Shown one piece after another: positions 16,789 to 24,579 of a stretch of 32,253 nt of DNA. The notes under the pieces were generated by a model that ran no database searches, was not told where the DNA came from, and worked only from the letters and a program-made list of their open reading frames with translations. Made by a program: the position numbers and the translations under genes. The stretch is from Clostridia bacterium. Its GTDB lineage: Bacteria > Bacillota > Clostridia > Oscillospirales > Acutalibacteraceae. Numbering within the stretch: position 1 is the first letter of the stretch; every line of letters begins with the position of its first letter. Location: assembly GCA_017554405.1 (NCBI GenBank), contig JAFZIK010000024.1:1-32253 (forward strand). The letters run 5' to 3'.

Positions 16789-18072
16789 TTAAGCAAATTT
16801 CGCCGCCGGAGCGCCGTAATCGTTTACCCTTTTTATATCCGCGCCGAGGGATGAAAACTTTTCGGTTATAAGCTCATATCCGCGGTCGATATGCGATATA
16901 TCTTCTATCACGGTCTCGCCCGGAGCCATAAGCCCGGCTATTATCATCGCCGCGCCTGCGCGAAGGTCCACCGCGCGGACCGGCGCCGATTTAAGATGCT
17001 CCACGCCGGTTATGACCGCCGTTTTACCGTCCACCTGAATATCCGCGCCCATAAGGGTAAGCTGTTCAACGTAACGGAAACGGTTATCCCATACCCCTTC
17101 GGTAACGATACTCGTTCCGTCGGCAATGCTTAAAAGGGTGGATATCTGCGGCTGCATATCGGTCGGAAAACCGGGGTGCGGCAGGGTCTTCACCTTGCAT
17201 GCGCGCGGCCTGCCGGGCATACGCACACGCACCGCTTCATCGAATTCCTCTATAACGGCGCCCGTTTCAATAAGCTTCGCTATTATCGATTCAAGGTGCT
17301 TAGGAGTAACGTTTTCCACCGTAACGTCCCCGCCGGTCGCGGCGGCGGCTACCATATAGGTCCCCGCCTCTATCTGATCGGGGATGATACTGTATTGCGT
17401 GCCGGAAAGCTTTTCCACACCGCGTATTTTAATAACGCCCGTGCCGGCGCCCATAATATCGGCACCCATGGAGTTAAGGAAGTTGGCAAGGTCAACTATA
17501 TGCGGCTCGCGCGCGGCGTTTTCTATAACCGTAAGCCCACGCGCCTTTACCGCGGCAAGCATTATGTTTATGGTAGCGCCTACCGATACAACATCAAGAT
17601 AAATGCTGGCGCCGTGAAGCGAGGCGGCGCGGGCATCCACCATACCGTTTTCTATGATGACCCTTGTGCCGAGCGCTTCAAAGCCCTTTATATGCTGGTC
17701 GATAGGGCGAACGCCGAAATCGCACCCGCCGGGAGGCGCCACTCTTGCCTTGCAAAAACGCCCGAGCAGAGCGCCCAAAAAATAACTTGAGGCGCGCATA
17801 CCCTGCGCCATCTCCTTTGTTACTATAAAGGAAGCCGCGTGGCGCGGGTCTATCTCAACGGTGGATTTATTTATAATCCTAACGCCTGCTCCAAGCTCGC
17901 TTAAAGAGGTGAGCAGGGTCTTAACGTCCGATATCTGAGGTAAATTCTCAATAACGCAGGGGCTATCCGCCAGAAGCACCGCCGGCAGAATAGCCACGGC
18001 AGCATTTTTCGCGCCGCTTATATGCACCGAGCCGTGAAGCGGCCTGCCGCCATTTATTATAAATTTTTCCAA
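16789..18072 (-). CDS. murA: UDP-N-acetylglucosamine 1-carboxyvinyltransferase
   Basis: MurA transfers enolpyruvate from PEP to UDP-GlcNAc, the first committed step of peptidoglycan synthesis in the cytoplasm. The protein shows SGAKNAAVAILPA near the N-terminus and the catalytic cysteine in APPGGCDFGVRPIDQH (about C117), so it should be fosfomycin-sensitive in type. I place the start at TTG 18070-18072, giving MEKFIINGG (427 aa). The upstream GTG at 18082-18084 directly abuts the only SD (GGGAG) and would add four residues. Low-GC Gram-positives often have two murA copies; which one this is cannot be told. Confidence 0.95.
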   Translation of the reverse strand: MEKFIINGGRPLHGSVHISGAKNAAVAILPAVLLADSPCVIENLPQISDVKTLLTSLSELGAGVRIINKSTVEIDPRHAASFIVTKEMAQGMRASSYFLGALLGRFCKARVAPPGGCDFGVRPIDQHIKGFEALGTRVIIENGMVDARAASLHGASIYLDVVSVGATINIMLAAVKARGLTVIENAAREPHIVDLANFLNSMGADIMGAGTGVIKIRGVEKLSGTQYSIIPDQIEAGTYMVAAAATGGDVTVENVTPKHLESIIAKLIETGAVIEEFDEAVRVRMPGRPRACKVKTLPHPGFPTDMQPQISTLLSIADGTSIVTEGVWDNRFRYVEQLTLMGADIQVDGKTAVITGVEHLKSAPVRAVDLRAGAAMIIAGLMAPGETVIEDISHIDRGYELITEKFSSLGADIKRVNDYGAPAAKFA

Positions 18073-18109
18073 AAAAGAGGCCACTCCCGTTCGTTTTTAA
18101 TTCTTGTTT

Positions 18110-18138
18110 ATTATAACCCGAAAATGATCATTTGTCAA
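18110..18138 (-). promoter_or_regulatory. Promoter of murA
   Basis: On the minus strand consensus TTGACA (18133-18138), 17 bases and TATAAT (18110-18115) stand 38 bases before the murA start. The -35 box begins only about ten bases after the stop of the upstream membrane protein gene. Confidence 0.88.
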
Positions 18139-18147
18139 TTAACGCCG

Positions 18148-18966
18148 TCAGTGTTTGCTTACGTAATAAATACCCATTTTACGCCGTGCGACCGGATCGA
18201 AGGTTATGCGGGTGAATATTACGGAAGCGATATAAAATCCCATAAACAGCGGCAGGAAACCCGCAAACCCGCTATCGTGCAAAGCCGATTTGTTAACGAT
18301 CGCCGTTATAAGGCGCGGCAGCGAGGCGCAGAACGAAAAATAAGAAGAAAGTATACCTAAAATAAGCAGTTTTTTTGTGTTGCTTTTTTCGGATGTAAGC
18401 TTGTTTACGCTTCGCGCAAGTTCTAAGAAGAAAAGCATGCAAAAGCTGTATGCGCCGATATCGAATACCGTTTCGCTGAGCACCGAATGGAAGGAGCAGG
18501 ATATAAACACGGTCGCCGCCTTTACCGTAAAGAAAAGCACCGGCAAAACCGAGAGTTCCGGCAAAAGCCTGAAGTGGATAAACGGGCGTATCGCAAACAG
18601 CGCGAAAAATACGGCGGTGGCAAACGCCAGCACAACGCACGCCGTTTTCAAAAACGCAGGAACGCTTATATACTTCTGGTTCTGAACGTCTATGACCGCG
18701 GCAATGCCGAGAAAGAGCGAAAAGATCGAGGTAAACAGGTTAAAACTCTTGCTCTTTTCCGGCGCCGGACGGTTAAGAACGGCCAGCGCAAGCGCAAGGC
18801 AGAGCAAAAGCGCCATTACCGCCAGAACGGTATAATAAGCGGCGGTTTTATCAAGTTTAATAAAGCCGGTATCGTATTCGGTAAGCGAGAGCATTTCAAA
18901 TATCCGCAAAACCACCGAGATAGCCGTTACCGCAGAAAACGCGGCAAAAACTCCCTTTTTATTCAA
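18148..18966 (-). CDS. Hypothetical polytopic membrane protein
   Basis: I do not recognise the family. The product of about 272 residues is strongly hydrophobic, with seven or eight likely membrane helices (starting about residues 7, 43, 78, 104, 130, 165, 195 and 230). Short charged loops and a basic C-terminal tail (RRKMGIYYVSKH) complete it. I favour the TTG at 18964-18966 with AGGTGG upstream; a GTG at 18973-18975 is the alternative. It sits between spoIID (divergent) and murA (downstream, with its own promoter). Position next to wall genes invites a wall or sporulation role, but the sequence does not show one. Confidence 0.75.
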   Translation of the reverse strand: MNKKGVFAAFSAVTAISVVLRIFEMLSLTEYDTGFIKLDKTAAYYTVLAVMALLLCLALALAVLNRPAPEKSKSFNLFTSIFSLFLGIAAVIDVQNQKYISVPAFLKTACVVLAFATAVFFALFAIRPFIHFRLLPELSVLPVLFFTVKAATVFISCSFHSVLSETVFDIGAYSFCMLFFLELARSVNKLTSEKSNTKKLLILGILSSYFSFCASLPRLITAIVNKSALHDSGFAGFLPLFMGFYIASVIFTRITFDPVARRKMGIYYVSKH

Positions 18967-19021
18967 ATATTCCACCTTCTACAATTTGCAAATCACGCAT
19001 ACAATAAAGTATATCGCTTTT

Positions 19022-19050
19022 ATTATAGTTTTTGGGCGGCTAAAAGTCAA
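19022..19050 (-). promoter_or_regulatory. Promoter of the polytopic membrane protein gene
   Basis: On the minus strand TTGACT (19045-19050), 17 bases and TATAAT (19022-19027) lie about 56 bases before the predicted start. Confidence 0.75.
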
Positions 19051-19093
19051 TAATGATTATTGAACATAAAAATGCCGGAGGTATTTGGCGGTT

Positions 19094-20065
19094 ATGAAAA
19101 AGGTTTTTATAACAGGTTTTATTGTTGCCTTTTGTTTACTCATTATTCCCCTGCCGGGAGTTATAAAAAAACAGAACGGGTCCGCGCTTGCCGCCGCACA
19201 GGAAGACACACCTATATATATAAATACGTCCGCGCCGGTTTACGGCGAAAACGTTATCTTCCGTATAAAAACCGAAAACGGTATTGAGAATATCCCCGCG
19301 GACGAGTATATCACCGGCGTTGTTGCCGCCGAAATGCCGGTCTCCTACGGCATTGAAGCATTAAAGGCGCAGTGCGTTGCGGCGTATTCCTTTGCGCTTT
19401 ACCGCAAAAATGCGCGGCAGGGCGAGGAATATGACCTTACCGACAGTTATAAGACCGACCAAAGTTATTTAAACGAGGCGGCGCGAAGGGAAAAATGGGG
19501 CGATACATACGAAGAGAAAACGGCAAAGATCAAAGAGGCGTTAAGTGAGGTTTCGGGTCAATATTTATGCTACGGCGACAGCGTGGCGCTGGCCCTATAC
19601 CACGCGCTTTCCTCGGGTATGACCAACGCCTGCTCGGACGTTTTCGGGGGCGATATGCCTTATCTTATATCGGTAAAAAGCGACGCGGATATGCTCTCTC
19701 CCGATTATAAATCGGTGTTTTCTTTTAGCGCGGATGAGATAAAAACAAAGCTTTCGCCGATAAAGGAGGCCTCGGGCGAGGGTGACCTCTTTTCCGAAGC
19801 TACGGTGACCGAAAGCGGATTTGTAAAGGAAATAAAGTATGACGGCGAGACCGTGCGCGGCACAAGGATCGCCGAGCTTTTAGGGTTGCCCTGCGCCGAT
19901 TTTACCGTTGAGTTTTCTTCCGGCACATATACAGTTACCTGCCTTGGAAAGGGTCACGGCGTTGGTATGAGCCAATACGGCGCCGGTCAGCTTGCCGAAA
20001 CCGGCAGCACCTACGCCGAAATACTCTCCTTTTACTATCCGGGAACAAATATAGTAAAAAATTAA
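19094..20065 (+). CDS. spoIID: Stage II sporulation protein D (SpoIID)
   Basis: SpoIID is a membrane-anchored lytic transglycosylase that works with SpoIIM and SpoIIP to remodel septal peptidoglycan during forespore engulfment. The 323-residue product has an N-terminal membrane anchor (about residues 3-24). The SpoIID domain includes PADEYITGVVAAEMP with the likely catalytic glutamate at about E80, AQCVAAYSFAL, and the C-terminal GKGHGVGMSQYGAGQLAETG. I use the ATG at 19094; a TTG at 19085 lies only three bases from GGAGG. It is near murA, as in Bacillus, though a membrane protein gene intervenes. It suggests, but does not prove, spore formation. Confidence 0.92.
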   Translation: MKKVFITGFIVAFCLLIIPLPGVIKKQNGSALAAAQEDTPIYINTSAPVYGENVIFRIKTENGIENIPADEYITGVVAAEMPVSYGIEALKAQCVAAYSFALYRKNARQGEEYDLTDSYKTDQSYLNEAARREKWGDTYEEKTAKIKEALSEVSGQYLCYGDSVALALYHALSSGMTNACSDVFGGDMPYLISVKSDADMLSPDYKSVFSFSADEIKTKLSPIKEASGEGDLFSEATVTESGFVKEIKYDGETVRGTRIAELLGLPCADFTVEFSSGTYTVTCLGKGHGVGMSQYGAGQLAETGSTYAEILSFYYPGTNIVKN

Positions 20066-20073
20066 AAAATTGC

Positions 20074-20102
20074 TTGACAAAACGCAAAGCATAATATATA
20101 AT
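20074..20102 (+). promoter_or_regulatory. Promoter of the rplJ-rplL operon
   Basis: Perfect TTGACA (20074-20079), 17 bases and perfect TATAAT (20097-20102) begin eight bases after the spoIID stop codon. Transcription would start near 20109. No terminator separates it from spoIID. Confidence 0.92.
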
Positions 20103-20108
20103 GGCTTC

Positions 20109-20220
20109 TGCAATCCAAAGACAGCAGGTGGCGTTTGCCGTAAGTTTAACGCCTGCCGAGGTGAGCGTGAAGGTTATTTGTATTTTCATGTCCGCTCTGT
20201 CTTTGGGCGGATATTTTTTT
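20109..20220 (+). ncRNA. L10 ribosomal protein leader with attenuator
   Basis: The leader carries the conserved AAGACAGCAGGTGGC segment and its partner AACGCCTGCCGAGGTGA, which fold into the L10-binding stem (20124-20155). It ends in a terminator hairpin at 20191-20220. Bases 20115-20124 (CCAAAGACAG) are exactly complementary to 20197-20206 in that hairpin, so terminator and long-range pairing exclude each other. Feedback by the L10/L12 complex on rplJL is known for this leader family. Confidence 0.88.
20191..20220 (+). terminator. Attenuator terminator in the L10 leader
   Basis: TCCGCTC (20191-20197) pairs with GGGCGGA (20205-20211), with one G-T wobble, and is followed by TATTTTTTT. It lies just before the rplJ SD. 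Confidence 0.8.
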
Positions 20221-20242
20221 ATGTTCGGCGGAGGTGAAAACA

Positions 20243-20749
20243 TTGCCAAACGCAAAAGTATTGGAAGAAAAACAAAAACTGGTTGCAGGTCTTAAGGAAA
20301 AGCTCGATGCGGCCGTCACCGGCGTGGTGGTCGATTACAAGGGCATAACCGTTGCCGATGATACGGCTTTACGTAAAGAACTTCGCGAAAACGGCGTTGA
20401 TTACTTTGTTGTAAAGAACACCCTTTTATCCCGCGCTATAGCGGATACCGAGCTTGCGGATATGAATTCCGCTCTTGAGGGGACCACGGCGCTGGCGCTT
20501 TCAAATGAAGATTACGCCGCTCCCGCACGTATCCTTTCGAAGTATGCCTCAAAAAGCGAGACCTTTAAAATCAAGGCAGGTTTCCTTGACGGCAAGCCCG
20601 TTGATCTCGAAACGATAAACGCGATCGCGAAATTGCCCAGTCGTGAGGTTCTCCTTGCAACAGTTCTCGGTGCGTTCCAGGCGCCGATCGCGGCTTTCGC
20701 CCGTGCTGTTCAGGCGATAGTCGATAAATCAAACGAAGCAGCAGAATAA
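20243..20749 (+). CDS. rplJ: 50S ribosomal protein L10
   Basis: L10 anchors the L7/L12 dimers of the 50S stalk to 23S rRNA. The 168-residue product starts at TTG 20243 (MPNAKVLEEKQKLV, the usual family start), eight bases after GGAGGTG. An upstream in-frame GTG at 20234 would overlap the SD. It contains VVVDYKGITVADDTALRKELR and ends in the L12-binding helix. It is preceded by an L10 leader and followed after 34 bases by rplL. Confidence 0.96.
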   Translation: MPNAKVLEEKQKLVAGLKEKLDAAVTGVVVDYKGITVADDTALRKELRENGVDYFVVKNTLLSRAIADTELADMNSALEGTTALALSNEDYAAPARILSKYASKSETFKIKAGFLDGKPVDLETINAIAKLPSREVLLATVLGAFQAPIAAFARAVQAIVDKSNEAAE

Positions 20750-20783
20750 TTATTAAAACAAACATTTTTTGGAGGAAAAGAAA

Positions 20784-21161
20784 ATGGCAGCAGAAAAAGT
20801 TACCAATATCATTGAAGAGTTAAAAACTCTTACGGTTCTTGAGCTTTCAGAGCTCGTAAAAGCAGTTGAAGAGGAATTCGGCGTATCCGCCGCCGCGGCA
20901 GTAGCGGTTGCGGCACCTGCAGGCGGCGAAGCCGCTGCGGCAGAGGAGAAAACGGAATTTGACGTTATCCTCGCAGAAGCCGGCGCAGAAAAGATCAAGG
21001 TCATCAAGGCCGTTCGCGAGATCACCGGTCTCGGTCTTGCCGAGGCAAAAGCGCTTGTTGACGGCGCACCCAAGCCCGTTAAAGAAGCCGCTTCCAAGGA
21101 CGATGCCGAAGCCATCAAAGCCAAACTTGAAGAGGTTGGCGCAAAGGTTGAGCTTAAATAA
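20784..21161 (+). CDS. rplL: 50S ribosomal protein L7/L12
   Basis: L7/L12 forms the flexible stalk that recruits and activates translation GTPases. The 125-residue product starts at the ATG at 20784 with GGAGG at 20771-20775; a TTG at 20769 overlaps the SD. The N-terminal dimerisation domain is followed by an Ala/Gly/Glu hinge and the C-terminal domain [20 protein letters not shown]...[21 protein letters not shown] terminator follows directly; rpoB is not downstream. Confidence 0.97.
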   Translation: MAAEKVTNIIEELKTLTVLELSELVKAVEEEFGVSAAAAVAVAAPAGGEAAAAEEKTEFDVILAEAGAEKIKVIKAVREITGLGLAEAKALVDGAPKPVKEAASKDDAEAIKAKLEEVGAKVELK

Positions 21162-21183
21162 TTTAAGTAAAACAGGCAAAATC

Positions 21184-21212
21184 AAAGCCGCGTCCGTTCG
21201 GACGCGGCTTTT
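21184..21212. terminator. Terminator between rplL and the SDR gene
   Basis: A perfect 12-base stem (AAAGCCGCGTCC and its complement) with a GTTC loop is followed by TTTTGCTTTTA on the plus strand. On the minus strand it is followed by TTTGATTTT. It probably serves both convergent genes. Confidence 0.85.
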
Positions 21213-21227
21213 GCTTTTATTCGGTTT

Positions 21228-21986
21228 TCAGGTTTTTGCCATTTTCATAACTATACAGTGCGGCAGGACCTTTGCAACCAGCCGGTAAAACTTAAAGAAC
21301 AGTTTATTGGTATAAACCGCCTTTTTGCGGCGCGAAGCCCTGAGCGATTTCTTTGCCATCTCCCCGGCGTTTACGCGCGGCAGGGTATCGAAGGTATGGC
21401 TTGCGCCCTTGGTTATGTTCGCAAGCGGTAAAAACTCGGTCTCCATCGGTCCCGGACAGCAGGCGAGCACGTTTATGCCCTTTGATTTCAGTTCGCCTCG
21501 CATCGCCCTTGACAGGCTCATAACGTATGCCTTGGTCGAACTGTATGTAGCCATTCTTGTATTGGGAGCAAAGGACGCTATGGAGCAGGTGTTTATTATC
21601 TCGCCGCCCTCTTTCATAAACTTTAAGCAAATAGACGCCACACGCGTCAGCGCCTCGCAGTTGAGCCGCACCATAAGGGCGTTATCCTCGGTCGATATAT
21701 CGCAAAAATCGCCGAGTTTGCCGAAGCCGGCATTGTTTACAAGAAGCGTAAGCTCGGTATCCTCACCTTTTAGCGCTTCGGTAAGCTTATCGCCGAAATC
21801 ATCGCTTGTAAGGTCAAGCGGCAGGGGCGATATTTTATCGCCGAACTCTTTCTTTAATTCATCGAGGCGATCTGCGCGCCGCGCTATAACTATTATTTTC
21901 CCTATCTCCGGTCGGTCGCTTATTATCGCCTTTACAAACTCGGCGCCAAGCCCCGAAGAAGCGCCCGTAACAACTGCGGTTTTCAT
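21228..21986 (-). CDS. Short-chain dehydrogenase/reductase
   Basis: A classical SDR of 252 residues with a Rossmann fold. The nucleotide motif TGASSGLG lies at residues 7-14, NNAG at 84-87, the catalytic serine in NTCSIASF (about S135), and Y148/K152 in YSSTK. Arginines after the first strands (IARRADRL) favour NADPH. The C-terminal part, with SLRASRRKKAVYTNKLFFKFYRLVAKVLP, resembles the DltE/YqjQ-like group that may lie at the membrane. The substrate is unknown. I use the ATG at 21984-21986 with AGGTG before it; a GTG nine bases upstream is possible. It follows prfC by nine bases in the same operon. Confidence 0.88.
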   Translation of the reverse strand: MKTAVVTGASSGLGAEFVKAIISDRPEIGKIIVIARRADRLDELKKEFGDKISPLPLDLTSDDFGDKLTEALKGEDTELTLLVNNAGFGKLGDFCDISTEDNALMVRLNCEALTRVASICLKFMKEGGEIINTCSIASFAPNTRMATYSSTKAYVMSLSRAMRGELKSKGINVLACCPGPMETEFLPLANITKGASHTFDTLPRVNAGEMAKKSLRASRRKKAVYTNKLFFKFYRLVAKVLPHCIVMKMAKT

Positions 21987-21995
21987 AATTTTCAC

Positions 21996-23585
21996 CTATT
22001 CCCTACTGAATTCCTCAAGGATCAGCCCCTCGTTTTTCTCGAGCGCCCAATTTATATTCCAATCGCTTGTGAATATGAGAAGGTCGCCGCCCTTAAAGTC
22101 CTGCACCCATTTTGTATCGGAGGTAAGATTGAGCGAGGAAATATCGAGCCCCGGATTCTTTACCCACCTTATATACTGATAAGGCAGATTGTTTCGCGTC
22201 ACCTCAACGTTATACTCGTTTTTAAGGCGGTATTCGAGCACCTCGAACTGAAGCTCGCCCACAACGCCCACGATAACGCGCTCCATACCTGTGTTCGGCT
22301 CGTGAAATATCTGTATAGCGCCCTCCATGGCTATCTGCTCTACGCCCTTTACGAACTGTTTGCGCTTAAGACTGTCCTTATGCTCGATTATGGCGAAATG
22401 CTCGGGCGCAAAGGTGGGTATGCCCTCAAAGCGCACCTTTTTTGCCTTATCGCAGACCGTATCGCCTATCGAGAAAATGCCGGGATCGAAAACGCCTATT
22501 ATATCGCCGGCGTATGCCTCGTTTATGATCTGGCGGCTGTCCGCCATCATCTGCTGGGGTTGGGAAAGGCGCAGCGTCTTGCCCGACTGAACGTGGAGAT
22601 ATTCCTTTTCCCTTTCAAATTTGCCCGAGCAGATACGCAAAAACGTTATCCTGTCGCGGTGTGCCTTGTTCATATTCGCCTGTATCTTGAAAACAAATGC
22701 GGAAAAATGCTCGTCCTCCGGCGTTATTTCACCCATTTTGGTATTGCGCACAAGCGGCGGCGTTGTAAGCTCTAAAAAGCTTTCAAGAAACGGCTGGACC
22801 CCGAAGTTTGTAAGCGCAGAGCCGAAAAATACCGGGGTAAGCTTGCCGCAGCGGACCTTTTCAAGATCAAAATCAAAGCTCGCGCCGTCCAAAAGCTCTA
22901 TCTCACTAACAAGCTCGCGGCGGGCGTATTCGCCTATCAAACCGTCAAGCCCGGCGGTATCGGTGATATCGCATTTTACGGCGTCCAGTTTCATCTGCCC
23001 CTTATGCATATCGCCGAAGGCGAGTATCTGCCGCTCCTTGCGGTCAAATACGCCCTTAAAATCTATGCCGCTTCCGATAGGCCAGTTCATCGGATAGGTG
23101 CCTATGCCGAATTCTTTTTCAAGCTGATCGAGAAGCTCAAACGGATCGCGCGCGTCGCGGTCAAGCTTATTTATAAAGGTAAATATCGGTATGTTGCGCA
23201 TCGCCGTTACCTTAAAAAGCTTTCTCGTTTGCGGCTCGATACCCTTTGCCGCGTCTATTACCATAACTACGCTGTCCGCCGCCATAAGGGTGCGGTAGGT
23301 ATCCTCCGAAAAGTCCTGGTGACCCGGGGTATCGAGTATGTTTATGCAAAAGCCCTCATATTCAAACTGCAAAACAGAGGAGGTTATCGAAATACCTCTC
23401 TGCTTTTCAAGATCCATCCAGTCCGAAACGGCGTGGCGCGCAGTCGCCTTGCCCTTTACAGAGCCGGCGGTCTGGATAGCGCCGCCGTATAAAAGCAGTT
23501 TTTCGGTAAGCGTGGTCTTGCCCGCGTCCGGGTGCGAGATTATGGCGAAAGTCCTTCTTCGCCGTATTTCTTCGCCTAACTGCAT
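21996..23585 (-). CDS. prfC: Peptide chain release factor 3
   Basis: RF3 is a translational GTPase that removes RF1/RF2 from the ribosome after termination. The 529-residue product has HPDAGKTT at residues 18-25 (P-loop), the switch GISITSSV, DTPGH at 85-89 and NKLD at 139-142. The RF3-specific SDWMDLEKQRGIS and MNWPIGSGIDFKGVFDR distinguish it from EF-G. An SD GGGAGGG precedes the ATG. It shares a transcript with the SDR gene. Confidence 0.97.
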   Translation of the reverse strand: MQLGEEIRRRRTFAIISHPDAGKTTLTEKLLLYGGAIQTAGSVKGKATARHAVSDWMDLEKQRGISITSSVLQFEYEGFCINILDTPGHQDFSEDTYRTLMAADSVVMVIDAAKGIEPQTRKLFKVTAMRNIPIFTFINKLDRDARDPFELLDQLEKEFGIGTYPMNWPIGSGIDFKGVFDRKERQILAFGDMHKGQMKLDAVKCDITDTAGLDGLIGEYARRELVSEIELLDGASFDFDLEKVRCGKLTPVFFGSALTNFGVQPFLESFLELTTPPLVRNTKMGEITPEDEHFSAFVFKIQANMNKAHRDRITFLRICSGKFEREKEYLHVQSGKTLRLSQPQQMMADSRQIINEAYAGDIIGVFDPGIFSIGDTVCDKAKKVRFEGIPTFAPEHFAIIEHKDSLKRKQFVKGVEQIAMEGAIQIFHEPNTGMERVIVGVVGELQFEVLEYRLKNEYNVEVTRNNLPYQYIRWVKNPGLDISSLNLTSDTKWVQDFKGGDLLIFTSDWNINWALEKNEGLILEEFSRE

Positions 23586-23618
23586 GAAAATCCCTCCCTC
23601 GTTAGTTAAAACACATAA

Positions 23619-23647
23619 ATATTACCACAAATATAAGCATTTATCAA
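23619..23647 (-). promoter_or_regulatory. Promoter of prfC
   Basis: On the minus strand TTGATA (23642-23647), 17 bases and TAATAT (23619-23624) lie 33 bases before the prfC ATG, with an A/T-rich upstream region shared with the divergent gene. Confidence 0.7.
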
Positions 23648-23675
23648 CAATTACAAAAAAAAATAAAAAAAAGTA

Positions 23676-23704
23676 TTTACTTTTTCGAAACAATAGGTTA
23701 TAAT
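23676..23704 (+). promoter_or_regulatory. Promoter of the secreted protein gene
   Basis: TTTACT (23676-23681), 17 bases and a perfect TATAAT (23699-23704) precede the ATG at 23741 by 36 bases. The stretch just upstream is a long A-rich run that could act as an UP element. Confidence 0.65.
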
Positions 23705-23740
23705 GTATCATACCTAAAAATATCTGTGGAGGTTTTTATA

Positions 23741-24343
23741 ATGAAAAAGATTTTAGCAATCGTTCTCTGTGTTGTGATAGCGCTTACGCTTTCAATATCA
23801 GCTATGGCAGAGTCCAGCCCCGAAAACAACGTTATTATCAGGAAGGCAACCGCTACAAAGAATACCGGCGCCGCTATCCCTGAGGATACCTTTGTTGAGT
23901 TAGGCGACGATGGCACCATCACGGTTGTTGCCGATGAAGCGAAATACGGCAAGTTCATCGATTGGAGCGTTTACGTTATCAGCGATGTTACCGGCACTGC
24001 TTCCGAGTTTGAAGCCGGCGCAGGTTCTGCGGATCTGTTAGAGCTTGCTACCACCCAGAAGGCGACCGATGCGAAGCTCGGCACCGATTACACTATCGTA
24101 GCCGGCGGCCTTACCGAAAAGACCATGACCGTTAAGCCGATCAGCAGGATCGCTATCTGCGGTAACTACTACAATGCAAACAACCAGGCAACCAAGACCG
24201 ATCCGCTCAGCGCAAGCTCAGTTGCCGGCACAGTTGCGGATACTTCTTCCAAGACAAGCGATTTAAGCATTCTTTACATCTCGCTTGTTATGCTTGCCGC
24301 CGCGGCCGTTATCTTCGGTGCAAAGCGTCAGCTTTCAAAATAA
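23741..24343 (+). CDS. Hypothetical exported protein with C-terminal membrane anchor
   Basis: I do not recognise the family. The 200-residue product has a clear signal peptide (MKK, hydrophobic 4-18, likely cleavage after AMA at 23). A largely beta-predicted acidic middle part follows, then a Ser/Thr-rich linker and a C-terminal hydrophobic segment (about 175-193) ending in the basic tail AKRQLSK. This is the layout of a cell-surface protein or sortase substrate, but no LPxTG-type motif is present, only the linker SSKTSDLS. The ATG at 23741 has GGAGG upstream; a GTG at 23726 precedes the SD. It is monocistronic, with its own promoter and a strong terminator. Confidence 0.8.
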   Translation: MKKILAIVLCVVIALTLSISAMAESSPENNVIIRKATATKNTGAAIPEDTFVELGDDGTITVVADEAKYGKFIDWSVYVISDVTGTASEFEAGAGSADLLELATTQKATDAKLGTDYTIVAGGLTEKTMTVKPISRIAICGNYYNANNQATKTDPLSASSVAGTVADTSSKTSDLSILYISLVMLAAAAVIFGAKRQLSK

Positions 24344-24356
24344 TATAAAATAGTTT

Positions 24357-24388
24357 AAGACCTGCGCTTTTGGCGCAGGTCTTTTTTT
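24357..24388 (+). terminator. Terminator of the exported protein gene
   Basis: An 11-base stem (AAGACCTGCGC and its complement) with a TTTTG loop runs into a TTTTTTT tract ending at 24388. It is a strong plus-strand terminator lying just past the stop of the small minus-strand gene. Confidence 0.9.
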
Positions 24389-24390
24389 GT

Positions 24391-24570
24391 CTATTTAAAC
24401 ATTGTCTGAACGCCGTCTACTATCTCGCCCATTGCCTTTATAAGCTTTGTAGAGCCCTTTGATACGTTGTGCTTATCCTGTAAAACTATTTTGCCGACGA
24501 CCACCGCCGCGGCGCCCGCCACCATACCGGTGCCCATACCTTTGATAAAATTTTTAGAACCGTTTTGCAT
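24391..24570 (-). CDS. Small glycine-rich membrane peptide, 59 aa, hypothetical
   Basis: A 59-residue frame begins MQNGSKNFIKGMGTGMVAGA and ends EIVDGVQTMFK. It has a strong SD (AAGGGAGGTG) eight bases before the ATG, good evidence that it is translated. Residues 9-29 form a glycine/alanine/valine-rich hydrophobic segment of glycine-zipper type, flanked by lysines, followed by a short amphipathic tail. It loosely recalls small YtxH-like membrane proteins, but I cannot assign a family. It lies 63 bases downstream of rfbC and could share its transcript. Its SD can pair with an upstream complementary sequence. Confidence 0.75.
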   Translation of the reverse strand: MQNGSKNFIKGMGTGMVAGAAAVVVGKIVLQDKHNVSKGSTKLIKAMGEIVDGVQTMFK

Positions 24571-24579
24571 AAAAGAACA

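Noticed and set aside
18998-19005. CATACAAT upstream of spoIID, like the -10 element of sporulation sigma-E promoters
   Set aside because: The -10 octamer fits, but I find no matching -35 element at the usual 14-base distance, so the call is too weak to list as a promoter.
21325-22179. Plus-strand frame of 284 codons opposite the SDR and prfC genes
   Set aside because: It runs antisense across two well-supported genes and is Ser/Arg/Phe-rich low-complexity in character, typical of a shadow frame.
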